Source: Cellulophaga sp. BC115SP
Lineage (GTDB): Bacteria > Bacteroidota > Bacteroidia > Cytophagales > Spirosomataceae
Length of the DNA stretch: 64,000 nt
Reading direction: 5' to 3'
NCBI RefSeq assembly: GCF_009905545.1
Contig: NZ_JAAALB010000019.1
Coordinates: 1 to 64,000 of the forward strand
Part shown: one piece after another, positions 7,747 through 17,500 of the stretch
How positions within the stretch are numbered: the first letter of the stretch is position 1
How the letters are laid out: every line of letters starts with the position of its first letter
Made by a program: the position numbers and the translations under genes
Notes under the pieces: generated by a model
What the model saw: only the letters and a program-made list of their open reading frames with translations
What the model was told of the DNA's origin: nothing
Database searches by the model: none

Positions 7747-8502
7747 CTAATTATGAATTCCCCCTGAAACCTCGATACGCTGACCGTTAATCCACTTGGC
7801 GTCGTCACTACACAAAAACGCAGCCACGCTTCCAATATCATCCGCCAAACCTACTCGCCCAAGGGCTGTTCTTGATGCAATAGCCTGATTTAGCGCCACG
7901 TTATCACGAACATTCCCTCCTCCAAAATCTGTCGCAATAGCGCCAGGAGCAATCGAGTTAGCTCTGATTTTGCGACTACCGAGTTCTTCCGCTTGGTATC
8001 TTGTCAGCGTATCTATTGCAGATTTCATAATCGCATACGCTGAAGAGCCTGGGTAAGAAAAACGTGCCAAACCAGATGATGTATTCAAAATACTTCCACC
8101 GTCATTCATTAATGGTAAAAGTTTTTGAGTTAAGAAATAAGGTGCTTTCAAATGAATGTTCACCATTTTATCAAAATCAGCTTCGGTCGTTTCAGTGTAA
8201 GCGCTATAATGTCCTACGCCTGCATTATTAATGAGTGCATCAAACTTATCTGTACCAAATTCTGCTTTTAATACTTCTTGAAACTCAGCGATAAATGCGT
8301 CAAAGTTTGAAGTGTTAGATATGTCTAAAGAAATAGCCGCTGCTTTCTGCCCGATTGCCTGAATTTCAGCAACCACTGCGTCAGCATCAGTTTTTTGACT
8401 TTGATAGGTAATCACTACATCGAATCCTTTGTGGGCTAATTGGATAGCCTCATCTTTTCCTAAACCACGGCTACCGCCTGTAACTAATGCTATTTTGCTC
8501 AT
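7747..8502 (-). CDS. SDR family oxidoreductase
   Basis: Classical short-chain dehydrogenase/reductase, about 251 residues from Met at 8502 (MSKIALVTGGSRGLGK). Visible motifs are the Rossmann TGGSRGLG, the structural NNAG (INNAGVG), catalytic Ser in LNTSSGLA and the YxxxK pair in SAYAIMKSA. The longest open frame adds 30 residues (to 8592) without homology to the family, so the internal ATG is preferred. It follows an AraC-family regulator on the same strand with a 97-bp gap; such AraC-SDR pairs are common, and the regulator probably controls it. Substrate unknown; NAD(P)H-dependent carbonyl/alcohol chemistry in the cytoplasm. Confidence 0.85.
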   Translation of the reverse strand: MSKIALVTGGSRGLGKDEAIQLAHKGFDVVITYQSQKTDADAVVAEIQAIGQKAAAISLDISNTSNFDAFIAEFQEVLKAEFGTDKFDALINNAGVGHYSAYTETTEADFDKMVNIHLKAPYFLTQKLLPLMNDGGSILNTSSGLARFSYPGSSAYAIMKSAIDTLTRYQAEELGSRKIRANSIAPGAIATDFGGGNVRDNVALNQAIASRTALGRVGLADDIGSVAAFLCSDDAKWINGQRIEVSGGIHN

Positions 8503-8599
8503 TGTTGTAAGTGTTAAATTTGATGGTACAAAGTTGTGACATCTCTCAACACTTTTGTTTGCAAAAAGAAAAGCATTATTTGCAAAATTCAAACAATGG

Positions 8600-9505
8600 C
8601 TAAATTCTATATTGAGCAGGTGAAAAAGACGTTTGTCTTTTGAAAAAATTAGAAAAATGCGCTATCTCTTCAAAACCTAGACTGTAGGCAATTTCAGAAA
8701 TATTCCAATTGGTTTCTTTCAAAAGTATTTTTGATTCTTGGACAATTCTACTGCCGATTATCTCTGTGGTAGTTTTGCCTGTGCTATCTTTTAACACTTT
8801 GTTCAAATGGTTGACGTGAACAGCCAAGCGGTCAGCATAGTCTTTAGCACTTCGTAAGTGTAATTTTTGCTGTGGTGATTCTATTGGAAATTGTCTTTCG
8901 AGTAGCTCTAAAAACAAGGAAGATATTCTGTCTGAAGCGTTGTGAGCTGAATACAATGCTGTGGCAGGTTGTAATTTTTGACCAAAATGCAGCAGTTCCA
9001 TGACATAGTTTCGCAACAAATCATACTTGAAAGCGTAGTCAGAGGATAATTCTTTATGCATTTTCTTGAAAATATAAGAAACCTCCTCTACGTCTTCAGA
9101 AGAAAGCTTGAAGATAGGAAATCCATCAGGGCGAAAAATTGGAAGCTCGTCAATGGGAAAGCCTACCTTATTTTTCATCATAAATTCAGAAGTAAACACG
9201 CAGAAATTTCCCGACTGAAACTCATCTTGAGGAAGGTAATGATAAGGTATTTTGGGAGTAGCAAAAAGCAATGCATTTTCCTCAATATCAAAAACTTTGT
9301 TGGCATATTCAGCACGATTTTTGCCGATAATCAAGCTGATTTTGTAATAAGAACGTCGATTGTAAGGCATCATATTGCGCTCTCGAAGTCCACGGATAAA
9401 CTCGTCGATAGCAAATACATTAAAATGACCGATTTCCTTTTTAAAATTTTCAGGAAGCGGAATATTAACATCATTATAAAACTCTTCTACAGATTTTGTG
9501 CTCAT
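8600..9505 (-). CDS. AraC family transcriptional regulator
   Basis: About 301 residues from Met at 9505 (MSTKSVEEFYND); an upstream in-frame ATG at 9520 adds five residues. The N-terminal half is a cupin-like sensing domain (residues about 20-180). The last 100 residues contain the two helix-turn-helix motifs, ending in the diagnostic NISEIAYSLGFEEIAHFSNF and FKRQTSFSPAQYR. The central YADRLAVHVNHLNKVLKDST is typical of Bacteroidota AraC regulators. It sits immediately upstream of the SDR gene on the same strand and is probably its regulator. The inducer is unknown. Confidence 0.88.
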   Translation of the reverse strand: MSTKSVEEFYNDVNIPLPENFKKEIGHFNVFAIDEFIRGLRERNMMPYNRRSYYKISLIIGKNRAEYANKVFDIEENALLFATPKIPYHYLPQDEFQSGNFCVFTSEFMMKNKVGFPIDELPIFRPDGFPIFKLSSEDVEEVSYIFKKMHKELSSDYAFKYDLLRNYVMELLHFGQKLQPATALYSAHNASDRISSLFLELLERQFPIESPQQKLHLRSAKDYADRLAVHVNHLNKVLKDSTGKTTTEIIGSRIVQESKILLKETNWNISEIAYSLGFEEIAHFSNFFKRQTSFSPAQYRI

Positions 9506-9658
9506 GTTTGTAAAAATCAAAGAATGTATTAATTTTCCAACATATTCTTTTGTATTAAAATTCCTCTATCCATAATTATTCCACCTTACAACACTGCTAC
9601 TCACAGTAAAATCCAATGAAAGCGTTCTTTTCTAGTAAACAAATCCCCTTATGATCTC

Positions 9659-10657
9659 ATGAAGAAAAAAATAATCTTGTCCCTCTCTTTATTAATAGCT
9701 AGTCTTACTCCTTTCGGTCAGACTATTCCTTCCGAAATCAAACCTCGTATGCGTGTCATTGTCGATAATGATTTTAGTGGTGACCCCGATGGATTGTTCC
9801 AAATGGCGCACTTATTATTATCGCCTTCGGTTGATATTCGTGGGATTATTGGTTCGCATTTGAGTGTCAAAGATGGCTTTGACCCTTCTGCTACACAGGC
9901 AGAAAACGCTGCAAAAAAAGCTAAAGAGCTTCTTCAAATTATGAATTTGGAAGGAAAAATGCCAGTAGTGGCTGGCTCAAATTCAGGTATGTCAGACGAT
10001 TATACACCCGTAAAAAGTGCTGGTGTAGACCTGATTATCAACGAAGCCTTGCGTACCGATACCAAACAGCCCCTCTATATGCTTTGTGGTGCTGGACTCA
10101 CAGAGATAGCTTCGGCACTATTAACGAAGCCTGAAATTGCTGGAAAAATTACTTTGATTTGGATTGGTGGACCAGAATACACGGATATTGCTCTACCACC
10201 TCCTGGATATTCAAAAGTGGAATATAATCTCAATATTGACCCGAACGCCGCCATGGCGGTATTTAACAAAACAGCCGTAAAACTGTGGCAAATTCCAAGA
10301 AACGTATATCGTCAGGCGCTGTTTCCATATTCGCATCTGGTGACTAAAGTCAAACCACAGGGTAAATTGGGAGAGTATTTGTACAAGGAGCTTCATACGC
10401 TCATGAGCCGCGTTGGGCGCATTGGTGAAACTTATATTCTTGGAGATAGTCCTTTGGTTCTTTTTACTGCCTTGCAATCCTATTTTGAGGCAGACCCGTC
10501 ATCAAGTTTTTATGTGGTAAAACAGGCTCCAAAAATCAATTCAGATGGGCAATATCAATATAATTACGATGGACGAAATATTCGTGTTTATACTCAAATC
10601 GATAATTATTTGATGTTTAGCGACTTTCTTGCCAAGTTGGAAATGAATAATAAGTAA
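9659..10657 (+). CDS. secreted nucleoside hydrolase-like protein
   Basis: 332 residues with a Sec signal peptide (1-21, ending PFGQ). The start of the mature chain, RVIVDNDFSGDPDGL (D36, D38, D42, D44), is a variant of the DxDxGxDD calcium-binding signature of inosine/uridine-preferring nucleoside hydrolases, with the last two Asp separated by Pro. Further family features are the MPVVAGSNSG and IWIGGPEY segments. Expected activity is hydrolysis of N-ribosides in the periplasm, or a related glycosidic reaction; substrate not predictable. It is divergent from the AraC gene and probably monocistronic with DUF1398 downstream (80-bp gap). Confidence 0.8.
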   Translation: MKKKIILSLSLLIASLTPFGQTIPSEIKPRMRVIVDNDFSGDPDGLFQMAHLLLSPSVDIRGIIGSHLSVKDGFDPSATQAENAAKKAKELLQIMNLEGKMPVVAGSNSGMSDDYTPVKSAGVDLIINEALRTDTKQPLYMLCGAGLTEIASALLTKPEIAGKITLIWIGGPEYTDIALPPPGYSKVEYNLNIDPNAAMAVFNKTAVKLWQIPRNVYRQALFPYSHLVTKVKPQGKLGEYLYKELHTLMSRVGRIGETYILGDSPLVLFTALQSYFEADPSSSFYVVKQAPKINSDGQYQYNYDGRNIRVYTQIDNYLMFSDFLAKLEMNNK

Positions 10658-10737
10658 CCCAAAATCAACGATTTTTTACAATTTCTGGAAAAATCAAATG
10701 CCGAATTTTGTGCTATCAAACTTAAAACAAATCGAAC

Positions 10738-11127
10738 ATGTTTACGGTAAAACAAATCAATGAAGCACACGAAAAGGTAAAATCTGGCGCAGATTTTCCT
10801 TTATACATTCAAGAAATCAAGGCATTTGGGGTTGTAGGTTTTGAAACTTGGGTAAATGATAGTCACACGAATTACTGGGGTAAAAATAACTTTGAAACCT
10901 CATCTGAGCCCGTATATGATGCTCTAATCATTGAAGATGACTGTACTCCAACTATTTTTGCAGAAGATCTTAAAGCTCATCAAGCTGGAAAAACAGACTA
11001 TTACCAATTTTGTAAAGATTGTGCCAAATCTGGTATTGAAAAATGGATAGTATTGCTAGAGGATATGACTTGCATTTACTATGACAAAAAAGGAAATCAA
11101 ATTTTGGTAGAAACTATTCCTAGTTAA
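10738..11127 (+). CDS. DUF1398 (YbcV-like) family protein
   Basis: 129 residues, soluble. The opening FTVKQINEAHEKVKSGADFP, the YIQEIKAFGVVGFETWV block and the C-terminal SGIEKWIVLLEDMTCIYYD match the DUF1398/YbcV family, whose members in gamma-proteobacteria are phage-related or of unknown function. No enzyme motif is visible. It lies downstream of the nucleoside hydrolase on the same strand and ends before a strong bidirectional terminator. Confidence 0.72.
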   Translation: MFTVKQINEAHEKVKSGADFPLYIQEIKAFGVVGFETWVNDSHTNYWGKNNFETSSEPVYDALIIEDDCTPTIFAEDLKAHQAGKTDYYQFCKDCAKSGIEKWIVLLEDMTCIYYDKKGNQILVETIPS

Positions 11128-11136
11128 TCGGAAAGG

Positions 11137-11275
11137 TTTAATTGTGAGAATGAGTAATTATTCTAAAATTTAGTATTCCCGCTGTAGAGACGCAATGCTT
11201 GCGTCTAAAGAGGTGTATCAAAAAAGGCGTTCGGAAATAGTTTTTCGAACGCCTTTTTTGATACTACTGTCAAGA
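11137..11275. repeat. nested-palindrome element B with terminator core
   Basis: Left arm hairpin GTAGAGACGCAATGC-TTGCGTCT at 11184-11206, then the core: left arm GTATCAAAAAAGGCGTTCG-type (11215-11234) pairing with CGAACGCCTTTTTTGATAC (11247-11265), one A bulged. It lies between the convergent DUF1398 and GH20 genes and should terminate both. Confidence 0.7.
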
Positions 11276-11296
11276 TATTCCTAATATCAGAGCAAA

Positions 11297-13849
11297 TTAA
11301 TTTTTGATTTCTATACTTCTTCCTCCTCTTCCATTTGGGGAAAATACCTTCAATTTGATAATTCCTTTCTCAGAAATCGGCTCAGTGTATAATTTGCTTT
11401 GGGCAGTTGGCTCCGAGCCATCTACAGTATATCTAATTTCAAAGGAAGGCATCTGGGTATTGGCATATACTTTACCATTTTCCACTTTTGCACCAGCTGT
11501 AGGTATTCTAAACTGATAACCTCCTGATAAAGATTCGATTTTAGGAAGTTCCTTTTGAGAAATGGTATTAACAAACACATTCCAAGCTTCTTGATACTGC
11601 TTTTTAGATAACTGATTATCGGCAGTTTGCGCCCATTGAGGGTCGGGCGCCCAAGCTCTTTCCACTAATCCTAGCATTTTGGGAAGCAACATATATTCCA
11701 ACCTTTCTGGAGATTTAACGTTTTCGCTCCAAAGCAATCCTTGTATTCCGACGATATTACTTTTCCCAAAATCTGTTAGTCTGTCTTTTCCAACAAAATA
11801 ACTTTGTTCTATTGGATTACCTCTTCTGTCTTCTGTCGAGTTTTTGAAATAATCAAAAGGAATAAAGTAGAAGGGCTTATCGACATCTACGAAGCCACCC
11901 CAATAATAGCCAGGCTCTTCGTACGTTTTTTGGTAAGACAAATCAAAATACATATTGCTGACACAGGATAAAATCACTTTATAACCTGCATTTGCCAAGC
12001 GATATGGTAAATCTTCATTGCCCCAACCAATCATATTATTCCAAACATTTACTTGAAAACCTTCGTTTGCCAAACGAGGATTAGGAATCATCGTTTTTTG
12101 TCCCATCAATTGCGTTTTACGCATGGCGATTTCTTCCCAACCAGACAAAAACAGTCCTTTCTTTTTGAGAAATGTATTAATCTTCCCAAAATAGTAATAC
12201 CACAAATCATCAATATTGTCAACGGTCGGGTCGGCTTTTACCAATGCCTGACAAAGCGGTGATTGCTCCCAAACACCAGCAGGCACTTCATCTCCACCAA
12301 AGTGGATAGTTGTCAATGGTGCGCCAGCGTCTTTATACATAGCAATAATTTCGTCGGTTACTTTTTCGAGAAAAGTATACACTGAAGGTCTTGCTACGCA
12401 AATAACATTATCTGTCCAAAGTTGTGCGGTACGATATTGCGATTTATCCTCAGGGTCACGAAGCCAATATTTTTCGGCTTCTTCCATATTTCCTTGGGCT
12501 TTATATTTCTCATAACGAGCGTCCATGGCTTTGATCGAAGCACGGGCATGCCCAGGAGATTCCACTTCAGGAATGATTTGAATATGGCGGTCAGTGGCAT
12601 ATTTCAAGATGTCAATAAACTCTGCTCTGCTATAAAAACCACTACCTGAACTTTGTCCTGCATTCGGACCTGCACCAAAGGAAGCAGGAAGGAAGTTTTT
12701 ACTATCTAATGAATGCCCTCGATTGGCGCCAACCGTTGTTAATTCAGGTAAGCCATTAATTTCCAATCGCCAACCTTCATCGTCGATAAAGTGCAAATGC
12801 AACACATTCAGTTTGTAAGTTGACATCAAATCCAAAACACGTTTTAACTCAGCAGGTTTTTGGAAATTTCTTGCCACATCTAGCATCAAACTTCTAAAAC
12901 CAAATCGTGGTGCATCTTCCACTTTCAAGCATGGAATCTGGATTTTTTCCATGCTATTTTTCCAAACTGCAACTGGAAATAAGTCCTTGAGCGATTGGAT
13001 GGCATAAAAAGCTCCTTTTTTGCTAGAAGCACTAATGGTAATTTGTGTTGGCATAACACTCAAATGATATGCCTCCTCGGCCAAGTCGGCTTGTTTTTTA
13101 AATACAATCGAACTAGCACTTGCCTGAGAAGTTTCTAGTATTTTTTTACCCAAAACCTTTTGTAAATCTTCCTGAAAATAATTGATTTCAGTTTTCCATT
13201 CTGAAGGTGCAACGATTGAGGTAGCCGCATTTAACTCAAAATTTCCATTAGTTTTTTGATAAAACTGGGGGGTAGGAAAAATTGGGGGCAAATCATTGAC
13301 ATTGAGTTGATGAATCAAGGCATTTTTCTCATACAATTGAGCGGAGGTCAAATACCCTACTTTGTCTTCTGTCGGAGCTATTACTTTATATTTTTGGATA
13401 GTTTTCCCCTCCTCTGGCTTTTGCTCATTGACCCAATATAATCCAAATGGTGCATCGGCTATATTGACAAAAATTTCTGAAGAAAGAAAACTAACATCTA
13501 AAATTTTTCCAGCTTCTAGTCCAGCAAAATTCGCTTTAGGACTCAATTTGAAAATATCACCATTGATATGTTCAATGGCGATATTGGATGAAATAGAATT
13601 AGGGTCTATATCTCGGATATAGTTAAAATACAAACTCCAACCCGATTTTGGAAGTGCCTGTTTACCTGTATTTTTTAGTGTAAAAACAGATACATATTGT
13701 CGTTTTCCTTCAAAAGCATTATCGGTAACTTTCCAAGAAATCTCCAGTTGTTCCGAATTAAAGAGCGGTACTTTTTTTTGCGCTTTTCCTTCTAAACACA
13801 GCGTAATAAGAAGCGAAAAAAGCAGCCATGTTATTGATTTTTTTTTCAT
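11297..13849 (-). CDS. GH20 beta-N-acetylhexosaminidase
   Basis: 850 residues, Sec signal peptide 1-23 (ending EGKAQ). Domain order: chitobiase-type carbohydrate-binding N-terminal domain (CHB_HEX, about 30-165), GH20b domain (about 190-310), GH20 TIM barrel (about 315-730) and a C-terminal CHB_HEX_C domain (about 770-850, with FEIRYTVDGSEPT). The catalytic Asp-Glu pair is D520-E521 in HFGGDEVPAG; the family works by substrate-assisted catalysis releasing terminal GlcNAc or GalNAc. Probably periplasmic or outer-membrane associated. It is a single leftward gene ending at the bidirectional terminator at 11.2 kb and is not linked to the SusC/D locus. Confidence 0.93.
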   Translation of the reverse strand: MKKKSITWLLFSLLITLCLEGKAQKKVPLFNSEQLEISWKVTDNAFEGKRQYVSVFTLKNTGKQALPKSGWSLYFNYIRDIDPNSISSNIAIEHINGDIFKLSPKANFAGLEAGKILDVSFLSSEIFVNIADAPFGLYWVNEQKPEEGKTIQKYKVIAPTEDKVGYLTSAQLYEKNALIHQLNVNDLPPIFPTPQFYQKTNGNFELNAATSIVAPSEWKTEINYFQEDLQKVLGKKILETSQASASSIVFKKQADLAEEAYHLSVMPTQITISASSKKGAFYAIQSLKDLFPVAVWKNSMEKIQIPCLKVEDAPRFGFRSLMLDVARNFQKPAELKRVLDLMSTYKLNVLHLHFIDDEGWRLEINGLPELTTVGANRGHSLDSKNFLPASFGAGPNAGQSSGSGFYSRAEFIDILKYATDRHIQIIPEVESPGHARASIKAMDARYEKYKAQGNMEEAEKYWLRDPEDKSQYRTAQLWTDNVICVARPSVYTFLEKVTDEIIAMYKDAGAPLTTIHFGGDEVPAGVWEQSPLCQALVKADPTVDNIDDLWYYYFGKINTFLKKKGLFLSGWEEIAMRKTQLMGQKTMIPNPRLANEGFQVNVWNNMIGWGNEDLPYRLANAGYKVILSCVSNMYFDLSYQKTYEEPGYYWGGFVDVDKPFYFIPFDYFKNSTEDRRGNPIEQSYFVGKDRLTDFGKSNIVGIQGLLWSENVKSPERLEYMLLPKMLGLVERAWAPDPQWAQTADNQLSKKQYQEAWNVFVNTISQKELPKIESLSGGYQFRIPTAGAKVENGKVYANTQMPSFEIRYTVDGSEPTAQSKLYTEPISEKGIIKLKVFSPNGRGGRSIEIKN

Positions 13850-13999
13850 AAGTATTTATAGAATTGAAAAATTGGGTGATAAAATTGGTAAGTTATTGGG
13901 CACTTGGCTGTCAGCTATGGGCGCTCGGCAAAATGTTTTCTATGAAAGTTATTCAAACTTTTAGTCTACCTCACTAGGCACTAACACTAAAGTATTTTC

Positions 14000-14428
14000 T
14001 TATGCTCGATGATAATCTGGCTTCCAGTTTTGAATAGCTTGCTTGATTTCTTTTGCAGAAAGTGCTTCTGTTGCTGCTTGTTCGACTAAGGCGATAAGTT
14101 CTTCGTTTGGTGCAAATCTTAAGGCAATAATTTGTCCCATTCGCAAATTTGATGGTAAAAGTTTACCTGTAAGAACAAAGTAACGTAAATTTTCTTCCGC
14201 ACGAATTGCTCTATCCTGTGCACGTAGGGCAAACACTCTTGTGTACCAAAATACCCCTAAAAGCGCTGCTATTGTCAATAGGAGTGTTATTGCGAGTACA
14301 GCCTGTTCGCTGCCATTCTTGATGGTATAAATAATGGCGGTAATCAGCGCTCCTAATAACAAGACTGACGTGATTACATGGTAGCCAAGTACATATTTGG
14401 AGTGATTTTGAAAATTTTGCTCTTGCAT
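14000..14428 (-). CDS. DUF6526 family membrane protein
   Basis: 142 residues: two adjacent transmembrane helices (about 15-35 and 42-62) followed by a soluble helical tail. RAQDRAIRAEENLRYFVLTG, IIALRFAPNEE and the end AIQNWKPDYHR are hallmarks I recognise from the DUF6526 family of Bacteroidota, function unknown. A textbook promoter (14462-14492) precedes it with a 30-nt leader, so it is transcribed on its own. Confidence 0.82.
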   Translation of the reverse strand: MQEQNFQNHSKYVLGYHVITSVLLLGALITAIIYTIKNGSEQAVLAITLLLTIAALLGVFWYTRVFALRAQDRAIRAEENLRYFVLTGKLLPSNLRMGQIIALRFAPNEELIALVEQAATEALSAKEIKQAIQNWKPDYHRA

Positions 14429-14461
14429 GGGTGGTATTTTTTGAAATGTTTAGTTATTCTT

Positions 14462-14492
14462 CAAACTTAAAGACTTTCTGAATGAAAACAAA
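14462..14492 (-). promoter_or_regulatory. Bacteroidota sigma-A-type promoter of DUF6526 gene
   Basis: On the minus strand TTTG (14489-14492), 19-nt spacer, TAAGTTTG (14462-14469). Both boxes and the spacing fit the Bacteroidota housekeeping consensus. The start of transcription should be near 14458, giving a 30-nt leader. Confidence 0.6.
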
Positions 14493-14521
14493 AATTCATC
14501 GACCACACACCGCAAATAAAA

Positions 14522-14549
14522 AAGGCTATCCCTTTTCAGAGATAGCCTT
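14522..14549 (-). terminator. rho-independent terminator of the hybrid kinase gene
   Basis: Stem AAGGCTATC (14522-14530) / GATAGCCTT (14541-14549), 10-nt loop, followed on the minus strand by a run of T (plus-strand A-run up to 14521). It lies 17 bp after the stop codon at 14566. Confidence 0.7.
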
Positions 14550-14565
14550 ATGACAAAATGCTATT

Positions 14566-17500
14566 TTAGCTGTTGAGAATCTGATAAATGAGTGGCTTTA
14601 TTATTTCTATTTCAGCATCAAATTCATCTAAAAGACTCTTGAATTCTTCCTGATTAAATACTTTTAGTTTTTCTATTTTCCCAGCTCTCACTCCTAACTC
14701 TCGCATACCTGCCGATAGAGCGGTTCCTTTCATTTTATGACCTAGTTTGTTGAGCGCAATTAGGTTTTCTTCATCAATTAAAGTTTGGAATTGCCCCGTA
14801 ATAGTCTCAAACTGCATCAGTACCATTTCTAGTACTTCTTTAGCAAGCTCAGGGTCGTCTCCCATTCTTTTAGACAAATCGGCAAAATCTAAATGTTGAG
14901 TGTCAATCGAACTAAGCAAGGCTGTTTCAATTGGATTATTCATGTTCTGTTCTATCTTGAGCCATTTATTAAGCGCTCGTTCGAGGGTATCCCTCACAAA
15001 TGGCTTCATTATATAATCGTCCATACCAGCCTCTAAGCATCGGGTTTGCTCGCCTTTTACTGTACCTGCTGTGAGCGCAACGATTGGTGTGTGTTTAATA
15101 AATTCTTTGCTTCGGATAATTTGGGTAGCTTCATAGCCATTCAATTCTGGCATCTGAATATCCATTAATATCAAATTGGGAGCGTGTTTTTCATACATGT
15201 CTACAGCTTCCCGACCATTTTCGGCAGTTACAATACGAGCTTCTGGCAACACGGCCTTCAAGACTGTAAGTGCCAAAAACATATTCACATTATTATCTTC
15301 CGCAATCAGAATGGTGTAATCCCCTGATTTCATCAGATTATTGTCACCACTGACTCTATCAAAGTTAATGCTGTTGTCTTTAGAACGTCCACTTATTTGA
15401 AGTATTGCCTCATATAGCTTATGAATGGTAATAGGTTTCACCATTCTTTTGGCAACATCGAGCAACTCACAAGTTTTTATCACTACATCGTCGTCTGACG
15501 AGCTATGCAAAAGCATAATTGGTATATCCAAGCGTAACTCTTCTCGAATAATTCGGATTGTTTCTAAGCCATCAACCTCGGGCATGTGATAATCCATAAT
15601 AATCAGCTCAGCATCTTCTGGTCTTTCTTGTAAGAACTGAATAGCTTTGGTTCCAGATTCTACAGATTTAGCATAAATACCAGAAATACCCAACATCTCC
15701 TCCAAAATTGCACGGTTACTGCTATTATCATCAACGACCAAGACATGAGAAAAAGTTCCTTGTAAATCAAAGGCAATATCCTCATCCTCATGACTTTCGA
15801 ACTCGACATCGAAGAAAAACGTACTCCCTTTATCCAACTCACTTTCTAATTGTAGCTGACTGTTCATCAACGACAACAGTTTATTAGATATAGTCAATCC
15901 AAGACCTGTTCCACCAAATCGTCTTGTCACAGAAGCATCTTCTTGAGAAAAAGCTTCAAAAATTTTCACAATATTTTTAGGTGCAATACCAATGCCTGTA
16001 TCTCGCACAGCAAACCTTAATATGTTGTGATTTAGATCTATGGCCTCTACAAGCTCCACCTTCAACTCTATTTCGCCATGATGCGTAAATTTGACCGCAT
16101 TGCCCAAAAGATTCACCAAAATTTGTCTTAATCGTACGGCATCTGCCTGCAAATACCTCGGAATAGCTGGCGAAATACGTAGCAATACCTCCAAGTTTTT
16201 TTGATGCGCTTGATAACTTACCAAATCCACCACTTGACTTCCTAATTCGAAGACATCTATTTGTTCATACGAAAGTTCAAGTTTGCCAGCCTCTATTTTT
16301 GAAAAATCAAGAATATCATTGATTACATCCAAAAGAGAATGTGCCGAATGGTGAATCGTTGACACATATTGCTTTTGCATTTCATTCAAACCCGTCCTAA
16401 TCAACAAATCCGTAAACCCAATCACACCGTTCAGAGGAGTGCGAATTTCGTGACTCATGTTTGCCAAAAATTCTGATTTGGCTCTACTGGCTGCCTCAGC
16501 GTGCTCTCTGGCATTATGTAATTGTTGCTCTATTTGCTTACGTGAGGTAATATCCCGCACAACTGCTTGAATCAACTGTTCGCCTTCAATATTAAGTTTT
16601 GACAAAAATACTTCTGCCAAAAAGGTTTCGTTAGTTTCTTGTTTTTGACAAATCCATTCAAACTGATGACTTTGATTTTGCAGACACTGTAATACATGTT
16701 CATTTAACGTATCCGCAATATTCTCTGTATCCTTTTGAAATGAGGCAGATAAGTCAAGAGCCGATTTTTGACAAAGAGATTCTTTAGATTTAGCCCCAAA
16801 AAGTCGAATTGCGGCAGGATTACAATCAAGGCATTTATACTGAGAAAGTACCAAAACCGCATCGCTGGTAGAATCATACAGCGCTCGAAACTTTGCTTCT
16901 GAACGAACAATTTCTAATTCTGCTTCTTTTTGTTTGGTAATATCGTGTAAGTAACCATGCCAAATTACGCCATCTTCCACACGCTCTGGAGTAGACTCGC
17001 TACGAACCCAAATTTTTCCTTTTTGTGGTAAAACCAAACGAAAATCAATAGATTTTACTTGTAAAGTTTGATAAGACTCTTCAATAGTGGCTAATAATCC
17101 TGTTAAATCCTTATTGTGAATTCTCGAAAACGCCTCCACATAGCTTGTTTCTTTGTATTTTACGGTAGTTTCAAACAAATCAAACAACGACTCCGAACAG
17201 TACACAATTGTCATACGCCCATCGAGGTATCGTTTCAACTGATACAAACCTCCAGGCACTTGGTTAGAAAGTTTTTTGAAGAGTTTGTTGGTATTTTTTA
17301 TTTCTACTTCGTTCTCTTTTTCTTTCGTGATATCCTTAAAAGTACCGTAAAGTCTTTTACATTTTTTACCCTCAAATTCTCCCTCACCAATGATACGAAT
17401 CCATTTTTTCTTACTAGTAAAAGTTTCGATTTGCAGCTCTATGTCAAACGGAATACCTGTTTCGACGGTCGACTTGAATGCTTCGAATAAAACAGATTTG

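Noticed and set aside
7596-7841. 81-aa minus-strand frame overlapping the end of the SDR gene
   Set aside because: Overlaps the SDR coding region and continues into non-coding DNA; composition like a shadow frame.
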